This document shows, in pieces, positions 9,816 through 19,225 of a DNA stretch of 64,000 nt. Both the position numbers and the translations under genes were made by a program. The notes below the pieces were generated by a model, which was not told where the DNA came from, searched no databases, and was given only the letters and a program-made list of their open reading frames with translations. Each line of letters begins with the position of its first letter. Positions within the stretch are counted from its first letter, which is position 1. Source of the DNA: Pycnococcus provasolii (Eukaryota > Chlorophyta > Pseudoscourfieldiophyceae > Pseudoscourfieldiales > Pycnococcaceae); NCBI GenBank assembly GCA_938743325.2, contig OW568903.1:124001-188000 (forward strand), written 5' to 3'.

Positions 9816-10738
9816 TGTGTTTGCGTTTTATCAATGGTTTGCGGCCCCTCAAAAAGAAAAATGTATAAGCTTAAGGCCGGCCAAACTTAAATCAAACTTA
9901 AGGTTTGATTTTTGATTCGTTTTTTTTTTTTCAGATTTTTTTAATTAAAAACGACCAACAAGCCTTTAAGACGATTGATTTCGCACGACGAGTATATTTC
10001 GCGCAACCTTAATCTTACTTTAGGGTTTGGGGATCAAAGCTCTCCGTCGCTCAGGAGGGCCCCTCTCCCCTCCAGGTGGGGGGGGCGACGGACGGGCCGG
10101 GGGGGTGCCCGTCCGTTTTCTCCAGGAAAACTTTTCCGGGGGATACGGGCTTGGTCGTCGAACTAGCATGAAGGATTCAAGGTGGGTCCGGACCCTCCTG
10201 TCGGCTGTCGCGCACTTCTCTCGCGCACAAGAATGTCAAAGGCGCTGCCACGTCGCATGACGTTGGTACTGGCTGTGCAGTTTGCATGAGCCTCGAAGAC
10301 ATTTCGGTTGACACTATTGTCAAGAAGCAGTCTGACCTTGGCGCCGGAAACAAAGCGTGATTCAAGGGCACGGTGAGTCAGCATAACACTTTGTAACATT
10401 TTTCTCACTTACTGCTTACATGGTACCGCACATCCCAGAAAGGTGTTGGTCAGGGGTGCGCGCAACGCACCTCTGGAGGTACGGGCCAATCCATCGGCCG
10501 CGGAGCGCCCTCCTTCTCTTAACCCCCAAACACATCAAACACATCGGTGCTAAGGAACGACGAGTGACGCGCGGCGTGAAAGTAAGTTTCAGTTTCGGAA
10601 AAGTTAGAGTGGTGGTTACAACTAAGGCGGGGACTCCGGGGAAGTGTCGTTGAGGGGGTGCCTCGCGAGTCTCGCGAGGTCCAGAGAATCCCAAACAAAC
10701 AGGATTCGGTTGCAACCTCCTGGCGTTACATAAAAGGC
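9816..10738. other. Intergenic repeat-rich stretch
   Basis: Contains an imperfect palindrome around ATCAAACTTAAGGTTTGAT (9890-9912), a T-run, a weak telomere-like TTTAGGGTTTGGGG at 10019-10032 about 200 bp upstream of the gene starting at 9815, and G-rich runs at 10075-10110. A dispersed repeat at 10421-10490 is listed separately. No gene is supported. Confidence 0.5.
10421..10490 (+). repeat. Dispersed repeat shared with 33588-33656 (inverted)
   Basis: About 65 bp beginning with ACCGCACATCCCAGAAAGG recur at 33588-33656 on the opposite strand with only a few differences. Both copies read HIPERCWSGVRA-HLWRYGP in one frame with a single residue differing, which suggests a scrap of mobile-element coding sequence. 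Family unknown. Confidence 0.75.
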
Positions 10739-10755
10739 TGAGGTGGCCTTAAGGG

Positions 10756-11006
10756 TATAGGTGGGCATTTACGCCGTCACGCCGGAGGGGGGGGGCGTCA
10801 TGACGCGTCACGTGACGCGTCACGCGTCAAGTAACGTTTTACGCGTCACGTGTGACGGCAAACCCCTAAACCAATCCCCGACCAAATTCCCCGACCAGGG
10901 TTATTCGTGACGCGTCACGCCGGCGAGGGGGGGGCGTCATGACGCGTCACGGGACGCGTCACGCGTCAAGTAACGTTTTACGCGTAACGCTTTACGCCCA
11001 GGTATA
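10756..11006. mobile_element. Non-autonomous hAT-like transposon (251 bp) with 8-bp target duplication
   Basis: The element begins TATAGGTGGGCA and ends CGCCCAGGTATA, which are imperfect inverted ends. It is flanked on both sides by CTTAAGGG (10748-10755 and 11007-11014). An 8-bp duplication and a TAGGTGGGCA-like end are hallmarks of hAT elements. The related repeat at 60.9 kb has a single CTTAAGGG here, so it acts as an empty site. Inside, a block of about 72 bp (GTCATGACGCGTCACG core) is present twice (10775-10846 and 10914-10987). No transposase is encoded. Confidence 0.85.
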
Positions 11007-11084
11007 CTTAAGGGGCAAAGCACGACACGGGGAAGGTGCCACCAGCAGAATCTGGGAACCTACCTAATCCAAATGCCATCTGGG

Positions 11085-11397
11085 ACCTGAGGAGCCCCCT
11101 GGTCATAGTGAATGTGCAACTCTGTCATAGTGAAAACAACCTGGGTTTAGGTCGGGGGCCTAACTTAGACAAAGAAATAGGTTCCATGACGGATCCCCAC
11201 TGGTCGGTATCACAGGTCGAGTGGTGTTGGCTGGTTATAAACCTACCCAACTAGCTTTGGGACGGGTGCCCTAACCTTTGGGCAGTCACTCGACTTTGGG
11301 CAGTCAATCGACTTTGCCCCGACCTAAACCCAGCCACCCAGGTTGTTTTCACTATGACAGAGTTGCACATTCACTATGACCAGGGGGCTCCTCAGGT
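11085..11397. mobile_element. Non-autonomous Mutator-like transposon (313 bp) with 9-bp target duplication
   Basis: Its ends form long inverted repeats starting ACCTGAGGAGCCCCCTGGTC. The first 62 bases are identical on the two sides, and the match continues for about 12 more after an 8-bp indel. CCATCTGGG flanks it exactly on both sides (11076-11084 and 11398-11406). A 9-bp duplication with long terminal inverted repeats is characteristic of Mutator-like elements. The copy of the host repeat at 60.9 kb lacks the insertion. It encodes no protein and is a MITE-sized derivative. Confidence 0.9.
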
Positions 11398-11505
11398 CCA
11401 TCTGGGGCAATCAATCAGGGGTTCCAGGGATGAGATCCCCTTCTAATCCTTCCAAGTGCCAAACAAACCCCTAGGGTAGTGTCTTCCCAATTCTTGGTTG
11501 ACGTC

Positions 11506-12457
11506 TATTAATGGTTGTGAACAATGCGGCCTTGTCACGGGTCCACCCAATACAGTAACAACATAAGGAGTGGCCTTAATGACCAGGCTGCCAGGCCGGA
11601 TCGGGTGGGTCCCAGGGCCCAGGCCAGGATCGGATCGAACCCAAGACCCAAGTCGGCCCAAGTCAAAAAACCAAGGCCAAGGGAGGGTCCCCGAAACCCT
11701 GAAAAAGCCAACAAAGGGGATACGGTGCCTCCTTGTCACAGCTTGTCCTTTTTATTGTGATATTTTGTCACCCTATCGTAACATCGTGACACGCGATTTC
11801 CTGGTTCTACGTGCCCTTTGTGTTGTGGGAAATTCGCTGTGAATTGATTTCCTGGTTCTACGTTCCCGGCTTCGGGATCCCGGGGGGGGTGCCTCCTTGT
11901 CAGCACGGCACGGGGCCCCCCCCTCTTCGGGATCGATCAAAGCACCCAAAGCACGGCCGGCCAAAGCACCTACATAAAGCACCTCCTGTAGTAGTTCTAG
12001 GTCGCCTTATAGGGGCCGCCGCCTGTTCTCGCCTCTCGCCTGTTGAGCGTGTCGTGACAAGGAGGCACCCCGTCAGAATTGTTAAACCGTTTGATGAGCC
12101 TTTGAGCCTTTGAGCCTTTGCGTGTTCTTTGAGGCCATATGTGTTCTGACGTCATTCTTATCTGTCTGCGGCCATCCACGTTCATTCTCCAGTGCTCACA
12201 TCACACACTCTGCTCTGAGCACTACCTTAGGCAGTACCTTAAGGTTAGGCAGCCTGCAGTGCTGACGAGTTAGTTGCCAGTAAGTAGGAGTGAGTGCTGG
12301 CTGGTGTCCTCATTCATTCATTCCCCTAGCAGCTTTTTCTAGTTCACGCACGGCCTTCCTTGTTCACACATTTGTGTTGTTCATTCACGTGGTGAGTGAG
12401 TGTTCGTGTTTCGCTTTTGTGGTGAGTTTGTTTTTTGTTCGTCTCTGACTGATCATC
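11506..12457. other. Intergenic stretch upstream of the EF-hand gene
   Basis: No gene. Notable items are duplicated GATTTCCTGGTTCTACGT (11798 and 11846), two GGTGCCTCCTTGTCA blocks (11724 and 11889) with a reversed relative at 12051, GAGCCTTT tandem units (12096-12118), and AT-moderate sequence with CCTTAGG/CCTTAAGG motifs near 12222-12245 that may belong to the promoter of the gene starting at 12458. Confidence 0.45.
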
Positions 12458-15400
12458 ATGGCAACGACGCCGCGGCAAGTCGTCGTGAGTTCATCGAAGG
12501 GTGTTAACAAGGGTAACAAGGATGCCGCCGCGTTCTGGAACGAGAACCCGCGCGGTGTTCCGCTCGAGGCGCTGTTCGGCAACGCAGGAGGCGCGGGAGA
12601 AATCGGCGCGCGACTCAGGACGCACGACATCTCAGGCGACGGATACCTCGACAAGACGGAGTTCCGCAACGCCATCATGGGCGAGATATCCGCCGTGAAG
12701 AATGCGAAGCAACTCAAAATCGTTGCGGCGGTACTCATCGGACTCGTCGTCGTGCTGTGCGCCGCCATGACGGGACTCACGTTCGTCGTCGTTGATCTCT
12801 CAAAGGACACGACGCCAAGCACGACAGGAGTTATGGAAGTCAAAGGACACGACAGGACGCTGCCGAACGGAAACGTCGTTCCCCTGACGATGAAAACGGG
12901 CGAGATCGAACAGGTCCAGCAGCCGCTTTCGTCTTGCATGCCCGACTCGTACTTCAAGGAGATGAAGCAGTTCTCCATCGAGAGCGGGCTCACAAAAATG
13001 GCCATTGCCGTCGACGGGTACGTGCGTCTCCCGCGCCCCAACTCCGTGCACGGCACGGTGGTGGTTCTCATCACGCCCATCGGACGTATCACGCTCGACG
13101 CTCAGGGCATCGAGTTTGAGAGCAACGTTGGTGACATTCTCAAGGAGGCTGGTTTCACCGTCGACGCAGGTGGGCGCCGCCTGCACGGCCTGTACGAGCT
13201 CAGTGCATTCTTCAACGCCATTCCCGAGGAGAACTTCAGCTGCTTCAATACGGAGAAGGATGGCGCAAAGCCGAGCTTTCCGACGACGTACTCTGCGGAC
13301 GTGACGATCATGTACAACTGCGATCCTCGAGCGCAGGATGCGGAGACGCAGGGAAACGGAACATCATCACGCTGCGAAACGACGCTGCCCGCGGGACTTA
13401 AGAGCGTGCAACTGTACGGCGAAACTGTGCAGTTTGCGATCGGCTACTCGAAGACGTACGTCGACCTGAAGAACAAGCGCAGCCGCGAGGAGTGGCACTT
13501 TCCCGGCCGCATGGACAAATGGGGGCTGGTGAAGATCATGACCATCGCCGAAGGTTCGAAGTGGTTTGACGCGATGCAGCTTTCGCGCAACGCGGCGACG
13601 GGCGCTCTCGACGCCAAGCAGGGATTCTACTGCGACAGGCGCGAGTCGAAAGGCCAGGACGAAATTTCCATGCTCCCGGACGAGGCGCAGGTTGCGTACG
13701 AGGGTGAGCACACGACCGACGACGGACGCAAGGGCCGCTCGTTCACCTTCATCAAATCTCACAAATCGGAGGACGGTAACACGCAGGCGTTCCTGTACCG
13801 CTTCAAGGACGCGTGGACTCCGGCGAGCGGAACTGACGAAGATGCGGATGACTACCTTGACGCTCGCTACGTCATGTACGAGATTGAGCTGTGGGATTTG
13901 AACAAGAATATCATTTTGATGATGTACCAGCTGAAGAACATCGATGTGATGTGGCGGGCAAAATCAGACTCTGATCTATGGAAAAAGCCGTACGACTGCT
14001 ACACGCTTCCACAAGAGGACGGCCCAAGCCTTGAGAAGGGATCTTTTTTGGCGACGGCGCTTCCATACGGCGACGCGGACTGGTCAAAGATTGAGGCGAT
14101 GAAGTATTTTATGAAGACCCAAGAGGGTATGCTGGTGAACCAGAACACGGGTGAGTTCGAGACTGTGACTACTGCGAATGGCACGAAGACTTCACGTAGG
14201 CGACTTCTTGGCTATGAAGTTGACACAGATGGTACCCAGTATCGTACGACTCATGGCCGAAAACTTCTCGGAAACACGTGCTGCAAGTACTACTACGATG
14301 GCCAGAAAACTGGCGCGGCAAACGAGTTTTCGCTCGCCGCGGATGCCGGGATGATCAGCGTTGGGGTGGACTTTGGCTTCGTCTTTGCGTCCGGCGAACC
14401 CGGTGATAAGACGTTTTCTGCGCTGCCGATCGGGGCCAACACATGCGCAATCAGCATTTCGGTGAACATCAACTTGGCGGCGAGCGGTCTCCCTCTCTAT
14501 ATAGAAGGTAACGTATATGCCGACTGGAAACCACCGATGAAGTTCGACGAGTGTTGGGAAGTTGGTGGCTGCCTAACAATCGGACTAGGAATCAAAAAGG
14601 GAAGCTTTGACATCACGCTTGTTTCAGCTACGCTTTGCTTCCTGGGAGGCAAATACGAGGTGGCTGGATGCATGCGATCGTTCCTCGCCATCTCGATCGG
14701 CGCAGGCGTCAGTATTATGGCGGATACCAAGATTGGTAAATTCGGAATCGGTGTCTCCGGAACTGTGTACTTCAAGTGGTTTCTACCCAATGACAAATGC
14801 GAGAACATTAATGAGAATGGCGTTGATGAGGGATACAAGGCGAACCAGCTCGACTTCGATCCATACTTCCAGCTCGACTGGGAGCTTTGCTTCTTCATCT
14901 GCTATACTGACAGCTGGGCAAAGCACTTTTTCGGCCCTGAACCTGGACGCATGATTCGCAAGTATCACGATTACCCGGTGGACATCCCTGATTTGCCGGA
15001 TGGCGTTCTAGATGGTGTCACCACCGTTACTTGGAATGATGGCGCCGATCCCATCAATAAGAAAGCAGGTTTGATGGGAACGTCCTTTCCGCTTGCGGGA
15101 TTTGTTCGGGAAGCTTCCACGTCTGGTAAGACTCGCGATGGTGACTTGAGCAACTTGATTGCGGGTGTGCAGATGAACTTTGCGCAAAATCTTGGCTACT
15201 ATGAAGATGACGGAATAACACCAGAGTCTATGCAGACTTACGCTTGCAGAACCGTCAACGTTGACTTTGGCGGTGATTACGGTTTGATTGGGAAGAACAG
15301 TAAGGGATGGGCCAAGTGCGGCGACGACGAGTGGGCGTTCGGATTTGAGCGCGATGAGCCCAAGGCAAATTACAAGACGGTGGAAAGGGAGGACCCGAAT

Positions 15401-15790
15401 AACAACGAATGCAACTGTGCCATGACACGACGATGCGATAAGCAGAAGGGCCGTTGCAAGTGGTCGCCACGCAAATATGACGAACAAGTGCTCGACTATT
15501 ACTCGCATCCGATTAATCTGATCAAGCGATGGAAGTGCTGCAAAATTCGCATTCCGTCGGAAAAGGTGAATATCGTTCCACGAAACTGCAATGATGAAGG
15601 AATCAAAGCCGACATGAAGCGAAGTGAAGGATACGCGCAGTGCAAGAATAGCAAGGCAGGTGATCCTCCCAGGGCTGCCACAGGGATGTGGCGTGATCGC
15701 GACAAGAAGGCTGGCGTCGCGTGTGGTGAGGACGAGCTTGGATGCATCGAGACGCTCACGTGCTGCGAAGGAGAAGTACAGCCATACTGA
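12458..15790 (+). CDS. EF-hand single-pass membrane protein with large cysteine-rich ectodomain
   Basis: 1110 residues. A canonical EF-hand loop at 57-68 (DISGDGYLDKTE) lies on the presumed cytosolic side. A membrane helix follows at about 87-114 (IVAAVLIGLVVVLCAAMTGLTFVVV), then an ectodomain of nearly 1000 residues rich in cysteine and aromatic residues. Residues about 205-265 (ITPIGRITLDAQG, GRRLHGLYELSAFFNA) align with the same region of the gene at 49191-51386, so the two are paralogues. Glycine-rich beta-type segments at about 640-800 precede a C-terminal cysteine cluster. RRRLLG and GRKLLG motifs occur near 590-610. Function unknown; a calcium-responsive surface or wall protein is inference. 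A low N-terminal complexity and a short 5' leader support this start. Confidence 0.85.
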   Translation: MATTPRQVVVSSSKGVNKGNKDAAAFWNENPRGVPLEALFGNAGGAGEIGARLRTHDISGDGYLDKTEFRNAIMGEISAVKNAKQLKIVAAVLIGLVVVLCAAMTGLTFVVVDLSKDTTPSTTGVMEVKGHDRTLPNGNVVPLTMKTGEIEQVQQPLSSCMPDSYFKEMKQFSIESGLTKMAIAVDGYVRLPRPNSVHGTVVVLITPIGRITLDAQGIEFESNVGDILKEAGFTVDAGGRRLHGLYELSAFFNAIPEENFSCFNTEKDGAKPSFPTTYSADVTIMYNCDPRAQDAETQGNGTSSRCETTLPAGLKSVQLYGETVQFAIGYSKTYVDLKNKRSREEWHFPGRMDKWGLVKIMTIAEGSKWFDAMQLSRNAATGALDAKQGFYCDRRESKGQDEISMLPDEAQVAYEGEHTTDDGRKGRSFTFIKSHKSEDGNTQAFLYRFKDAWTPASGTDEDADDYLDARYVMYEIELWDLNKNIILMMYQLKNIDVMWRAKSDSDLWKKPYDCYTLPQEDGPSLEKGSFLATALPYGDADWSKIEAMKYFMKTQEGMLVNQNTGEFETVTTANGTKTSRRRLLGYEVDTDGTQYRTTHGRKLLGNTCCKYYYDGQKTGAANEFSLAADAGMISVGVDFGFVFASGEPGDKTFSALPIGANTCAISISVNINLAASGLPLYIEGNVYADWKPPMKFDECWEVGGCLTIGLGIKKGSFDITLVSATLCFLGGKYEVAGCMRSFLAISIGAGVSIMADTKIGKFGIGVSGTVYFKWFLPNDKCENINENGVDEGYKANQLDFDPYFQLDWELCFFICYTDSWAKHFFGPEPGRMIRKYHDYPVDIPDLPDGVLDGVTTVTWNDGADPINKKAGLMGTSFPLAGFVREASTSGKTRDGDLSNLIAGVQMNFAQNLGYYEDDGITPESMQTYACRTVNVDFGGDYGLIGKNSKGWAKCGDDEWAFGFERDEPKANYKTVEREDPNNNECNCAMTRRCDKQKGRCKWSPRKYDEQVLDYYSHPINLIKRWKCCKIRIPSEKVNIVPRNCNDEGIKADMKRSEGYAQCKNSKAGDPPRAATGMWRDRDKKAGVACGEDELGCIETLTCCEGEVQPY

Positions 15791-16164
15791 TGAGGTTGTG
15801 AGGAGGGATGGGAGGTGAGGATGTGTTGAGATAGCTCGCAGGAGGCAAGTATTCGACGAGAGAGCTATGCGTCAGATTGGGAGTTCGGGGTTTATCATTG
15901 AGAAGCCATATAGCGACGAGAGTTGTTGAGCCCCCCCAGCCTGGAATCGCGTTGACGCCCCCGGGTGGCAACGCGATACCGGAGCGCGAGGGAAGAGGTA
16001 TCCACGAGCCGACACGACAGAGAGAGGTGGGCGAGACACTCGGGAAGAAGGACTTCACTTCTCAAGAGAGGGTAGTGGCGCCGCGAATACACTCAAGTGT
16101 AACTACGTGAAACCACAAAAACAACAGGTTACGAGCCTCAAACGCGCGCAACGCAGCGCACGCA
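15791..16164. other. Intergenic stretch with a 9-bp-arm hairpin
   Basis: 3' flank of the EF-hand gene. ATCGCGTTG (15946-15954) and CAACGCGAT (15969-15977) form a perfect inverted repeat around a 14-base G/C loop. Otherwise nothing recognised. Confidence 0.45.
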
Positions 16165-16812
16165 CTATCCTCGAACGGCCCGAAAGAGAAGTCGTCCCAA
16201 CGGTCGTGTCATACCAGGTGGTTTTTGGCCGTACAAGTGCTCATTGGGCGAGGCCCTTGGGTGGACTATGCGACGCCGTCGCGAGGAACGGGGTACAACG
16301 AACACTCGCGTGTACACAACCAGCCAAAGGGGGACACCTCCGCCATCGTCGAGCAGCTCTTCGCTCTCGCGCTTTTCCTCCGCCTCCTCGAGCTTCTTTG
16401 CCACCGTCGGTCTGCCAGCTTTCCTTTTTTTTCTAGGCCGTTCTGCCCGATTCTCATTGGCATTGGCATCCTTGTTGGCAGCAGATTTGTTGTCACCCTC
16501 CTTGAACGAATCCAACTCTGCTTTCGTGAATTTCTTAAGGTGATAATACACCGCTTGCACGTTTGGGCGCGCGTTCACTGCTATGCCCTCGCACACGGCG
16601 TCCAAGGCGTCTTGTATTACCGCGCCATGCGCGAAGCCATGAGCGCCAGAAAGGTAGCGTCTACAAGCTAGCGTGGCAAGACTCGGCTGATCTCGATTTT
16701 CAGCTAATTTTGTGCTACCTGCCGCTTTCGCTTGCGTCCCACGACGTGTGCGGCCGAGCTCAAGTATCGTCGCACTCGCCTCGGCCACTTCGGCGTCCAC
16801 GACGTCCGGCAT
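16165..16812 (-). CDS. Hypothetical basic protein, possibly transposon-derived
   Basis: 215 residues from the first ATG in the frame (16812); the frame itself is open further upstream. It has a helical central part (AVIQDALDAVCEGIAVNARPN, YYHLKKFTKAELDSFKEGD) and a strongly charged segment (RPRKKRKAGRPTVAKKLEEAEEKRESEE) that includes an AT-hook-like KRKAGRPTV. This is plausible for a DNA-binding protein or the N-terminal domain of a transposase. It is not similar to anything I can name. The opposite strand also has an open frame (16732-17100), so coding status is uncertain. Confidence 0.35.
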   Translation of the reverse strand: MPDVVDAEVAEASATILELGRTRRGTQAKAAGSTKLAENRDQPSLATLACRRYLSGAHGFAHGAVIQDALDAVCEGIAVNARPNVQAVYYHLKKFTKAELDSFKEGDNKSAANKDANANENRAERPRKKRKAGRPTVAKKLEEAEEKRESEELLDDGGGVPLWLVVYTRVFVVPRSSRRRRIVHPRASPNEHLYGQKPPGMTRPLGRLLFRAVRG

Positions 16813-17439
16813 GGCGATGAGCTCGACCTGACTTACAAATGGAATTTGGTCAAAATTCGGGAGGCGTTCAAAATCGGGCGGCAATGGCGGACGGAGGCTG
16901 AGGGCTACACCGTTGCCTGCGTGATGTCTAGGCAAGTTGGCCAAAAGGTGAGCTCCCAGGCTACTTACTACCCACAAGTCCACAACGGTAAGAACAACCA
17001 CGATCAGGTTGAGTTCTCAGTCGGGGTGACTTACAAATCCGGTGGACCCGTTTTTAAAACATGGGCGGTGGACCCGTTTTATCATTTCAGACAGTACTAG
17101 TACTGGACTAGTAGTGGGCTTCTCGAGAGGCACTAGGGTCTAGGGTTAGGGTTAGGGTTAGGAAGAACTGAAGAAGGCCCGGGAGGGTGCGAAAGTTCAA
17201 CGAAGAAGAAGGGGCAAATGAACCTGAACCAAGGGGAAATAACCCTTCTCCTTTGTTATTTCCCCTTGAATGAACTATGAAGGGGTTGGATGGATGGATG
17301 GATTGATTGGGGGTTACGATAGCCCTGGCCCACCCCCAAGAACTTCTAAGAAGAGGGTAACGTCCCCCTCCCCTCCCTCCCCCCGGCGACGTCATTTCTG
17401 AAAACCATTCCGAAAAACCAAACTCAACAACACGTCAGC
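16813..17439. other. Intergenic stretch upstream of the carboxypeptidase
   Basis: Holds a duplicated GGTGGACCCGTTTT (17040 and 17067), telomere-like TAGGG repeats at 17135-17162, an inverted pair around AAGGGGAAATAACCCTTCTC/TTATTTCCCCTTG (17226-17266), GGAT tandem units at 17287-17302, and pyrimidine-rich sequence before the ATG at 17440. Confidence 0.5.
17135..17162 (+). repeat. Interstitial telomere-like TTAGGG array
   Basis: AGGGTC followed by three to four TTAGGG units, 278 bp upstream of the carboxypeptidase start. Confidence 0.8.
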
Positions 17440-19065
17440 ATGGCGCACCCGGTCTGTGTCATGAAGAAGATGAGCCTCTGGGGCCCTCTTCTTGCATCTT
17501 TTGTGTTGTCCTCTTTGTTTGCATTCTCAGAAGCTGTGGGATCTGCATCTGCATCTGGTGCTTCTGGTGCTTCTGGCAGTGTTTTTTCATCAGGTGCTTC
17601 TGGTGTTGGTGTTCTTCGTGAGCGTCCTGTATCATTTTCCGTTTCTTCGGAAGGTGTGTTGTCATCGTCATCCTCGTCGTCCTCCTCGTCGTCATCGGCG
17701 AAGAATCATGGTGGTGGTGGCTCCTCTGAGAATCCCACGTCCTTAGGCGATGCGGCGGGATACTACTCGTTGAAGAATACGCACGGGGGACACATGTTCT
17801 ACTTGTTCTTCACGTCGCGTGCGTCGAATCCGTCCAGCGCGCCTCTGGTCCTGTGGCTGACGGGTGGTCCCGGGTGCTCGTCTGAACTCGCGGTGTTTTA
17901 CGAAAACGGGCCGTACCACCTCGAGAAAGATGCGTCACTAAGCATAAACGAATACGGATGGGACCAGACGTCCAACCTGCTGTACGTCGACCAGCCGCTC
18001 GATACCGGGTTCTCGTTCTCGAAAAACCCACTCGACATCGTGCACAACGAAAAGGGCGTCGCGGCGGACATGTGGGAATTCTTTCAGGCGTTCTTGGAAG
18101 CGCACCCCGAACTCAAAAATAACGACGTGTACGTCACGGGAGAGTCGTACGCCGGACACTACGTGCCTGCAGTCACGTACAAGCTGTACGAAGCAGACAA
18201 AGCCAAACAGGGAACGCCCGTCAACATCAAGGGCATGGCGATTGGGAACGGACTCACCGACCCACTCATCCAGTACGGCGCATACGGCGACTTTGCTCTC
18301 CAAAATAAGATGATCAACAACAGCACGTACAACGCTGTGCAAGCGATCGTGCCGCAGTGCCAGAAAATGGTCGCAAAGTGCAAGAGCACGCCACCGGCCG
18401 ACGAGCAAACACTTCTTCAGAAGAACCAAAAAGGAATCTTCTCGCACCCGTGCATGGAAGCAGTCACCTTCTGCGAGTCCATCCCTGGCATGATCCTGCA
18501 GGCTGCTGGAAACGTCAACGTCTACGACATCCGAAAGCAGTGCACATATCCCCCGCTCTGCTACGACTTCTCGGCGGCCGACACGTTCTTGAACTCGCCG
18601 GATACGCAAAAGATGCTCGGCGTCTCGCGCAAGTGGCAGTCGTGCTCGGGCGTCGTTCACATGGCCATGACGGGGGACTGGATGCACGATCTTGAGCCGG
18701 TGATACCGACGCTGCTCGAGGCGAACATTCGCGTTCTCATCTACGCCGGAGAGGACGACTTCATCTGCAACTACCTCGGCAACCAGCGATGGGTGGAGCA
18801 GATGAAGTGGAGTGGCCAGGACGCATTCAACAAGCAGCCGGTGAGCACATTCTCCGTCGACGGAGACGCCGGACAGGGCAAGGAGTACGGCGGCCTCTCA
18901 TTCCTCCGCGTGCACAGCGCCGGTCACATGGTCCCTATGGATCAACCGAAAGCTTCGCTGGAAATGCTCCGCCGCTTCGTGACAGGTGAGCCTATGTTTC
19001 CGCCGCAGAAGGCGAACAGCGTGCTTGGCCGAAAGGGCGCGTCAACGTCGGCAGCGGAAGCTTGA
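17440..19065 (+). CDS. Serine carboxypeptidase (peptidase family S10)
   Basis: 541 residues. A signal peptide is likely (hydrophobic 13-29, MSLWGPLLASFVLSSLFAF), followed by a Ser/Gly-rich propeptide-like stretch to about 105. The S10 landmarks are present: LWLTGGPGCSSE (oxyanion region, 138-149), nucleophile serine in GESYAGHY at residue 236, GNGLTDP, the aspartate in GEDDFICNYLGN (about 441), and the histidine in SAGHMVPMDQP (about 495). S10 enzymes remove C-terminal residues in vacuoles, lysosomes or outside the cell at acidic pH; the leader supports such a location. Length and motif spacing are normal. It converges on the JmjC gene with 160 bp between stops. Confidence 0.95.
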   Translation: MAHPVCVMKKMSLWGPLLASFVLSSLFAFSEAVGSASASGASGASGSVFSSGASGVGVLRERPVSFSVSSEGVLSSSSSSSSSSSSAKNHGGGGSSENPTSLGDAAGYYSLKNTHGGHMFYLFFTSRASNPSSAPLVLWLTGGPGCSSELAVFYENGPYHLEKDASLSINEYGWDQTSNLLYVDQPLDTGFSFSKNPLDIVHNEKGVAADMWEFFQAFLEAHPELKNNDVYVTGESYAGHYVPAVTYKLYEADKAKQGTPVNIKGMAIGNGLTDPLIQYGAYGDFALQNKMINNSTYNAVQAIVPQCQKMVAKCKSTPPADEQTLLQKNQKGIFSHPCMEAVTFCESIPGMILQAAGNVNVYDIRKQCTYPPLCYDFSAADTFLNSPDTQKMLGVSRKWQSCSGVVHMAMTGDWMHDLEPVIPTLLEANIRVLIYAGEDDFICNYLGNQRWVEQMKWSGQDAFNKQPVSTFSVDGDAGQGKEYGGLSFLRVHSAGHMVPMDQPKASLEMLRRFVTGEPMFPPQKANSVLGRKGASTSAAEA

Positions 19066-19225
19066 TTTGGATTTGAGGGATGGGATAAAACACAGTAATG
19101 GAAGTGGGTTTACTTTTTCCAACAGTCGTCATGATCATTCACACCATTCACCTTTTTTGAAACGTTCGTTTTGTTTTTTACATTAAATTAGTACCAACCT
19201 ACATACAATAAAATAAATATACATT

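Larger units (their letters stand above)
10739..11505 (+). mobile_element. LTR-type repeat remnant carrying two nested transposons
   Basis: After removal of two insertions (10756-11006 and 11085-11397) the remaining pieces align in order with the reverse complement of about 60832-60998: the block AAGGGGCAAAGCACGACAC, a block ending AACCTAATCCAAATG, GGGGTTCCAGGGATGAGATC, and AAACCCCTAG near the end. The 60.9 kb copy lies beside gag-like sequence, so this is interpreted as a solo LTR fossil of the same retroelement family. It is broken and divergent. Confidence 0.7.

Noticed and set aside
11600-11660. Possible tRNA T-arm (GGGTTCGATCC on the minus strand)
   Set aside because: The stem does not pair properly and no acceptor, D-arm or anticodon arm can be built around it.
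16732-17100. Plus-strand frame opposite the hypothetical basic protein
   Set aside because: Composition is protein-like, but no motif, weak start and conflict with the minus-strand frame; neither strand is certain, so only the minus one is listed at low confidence.
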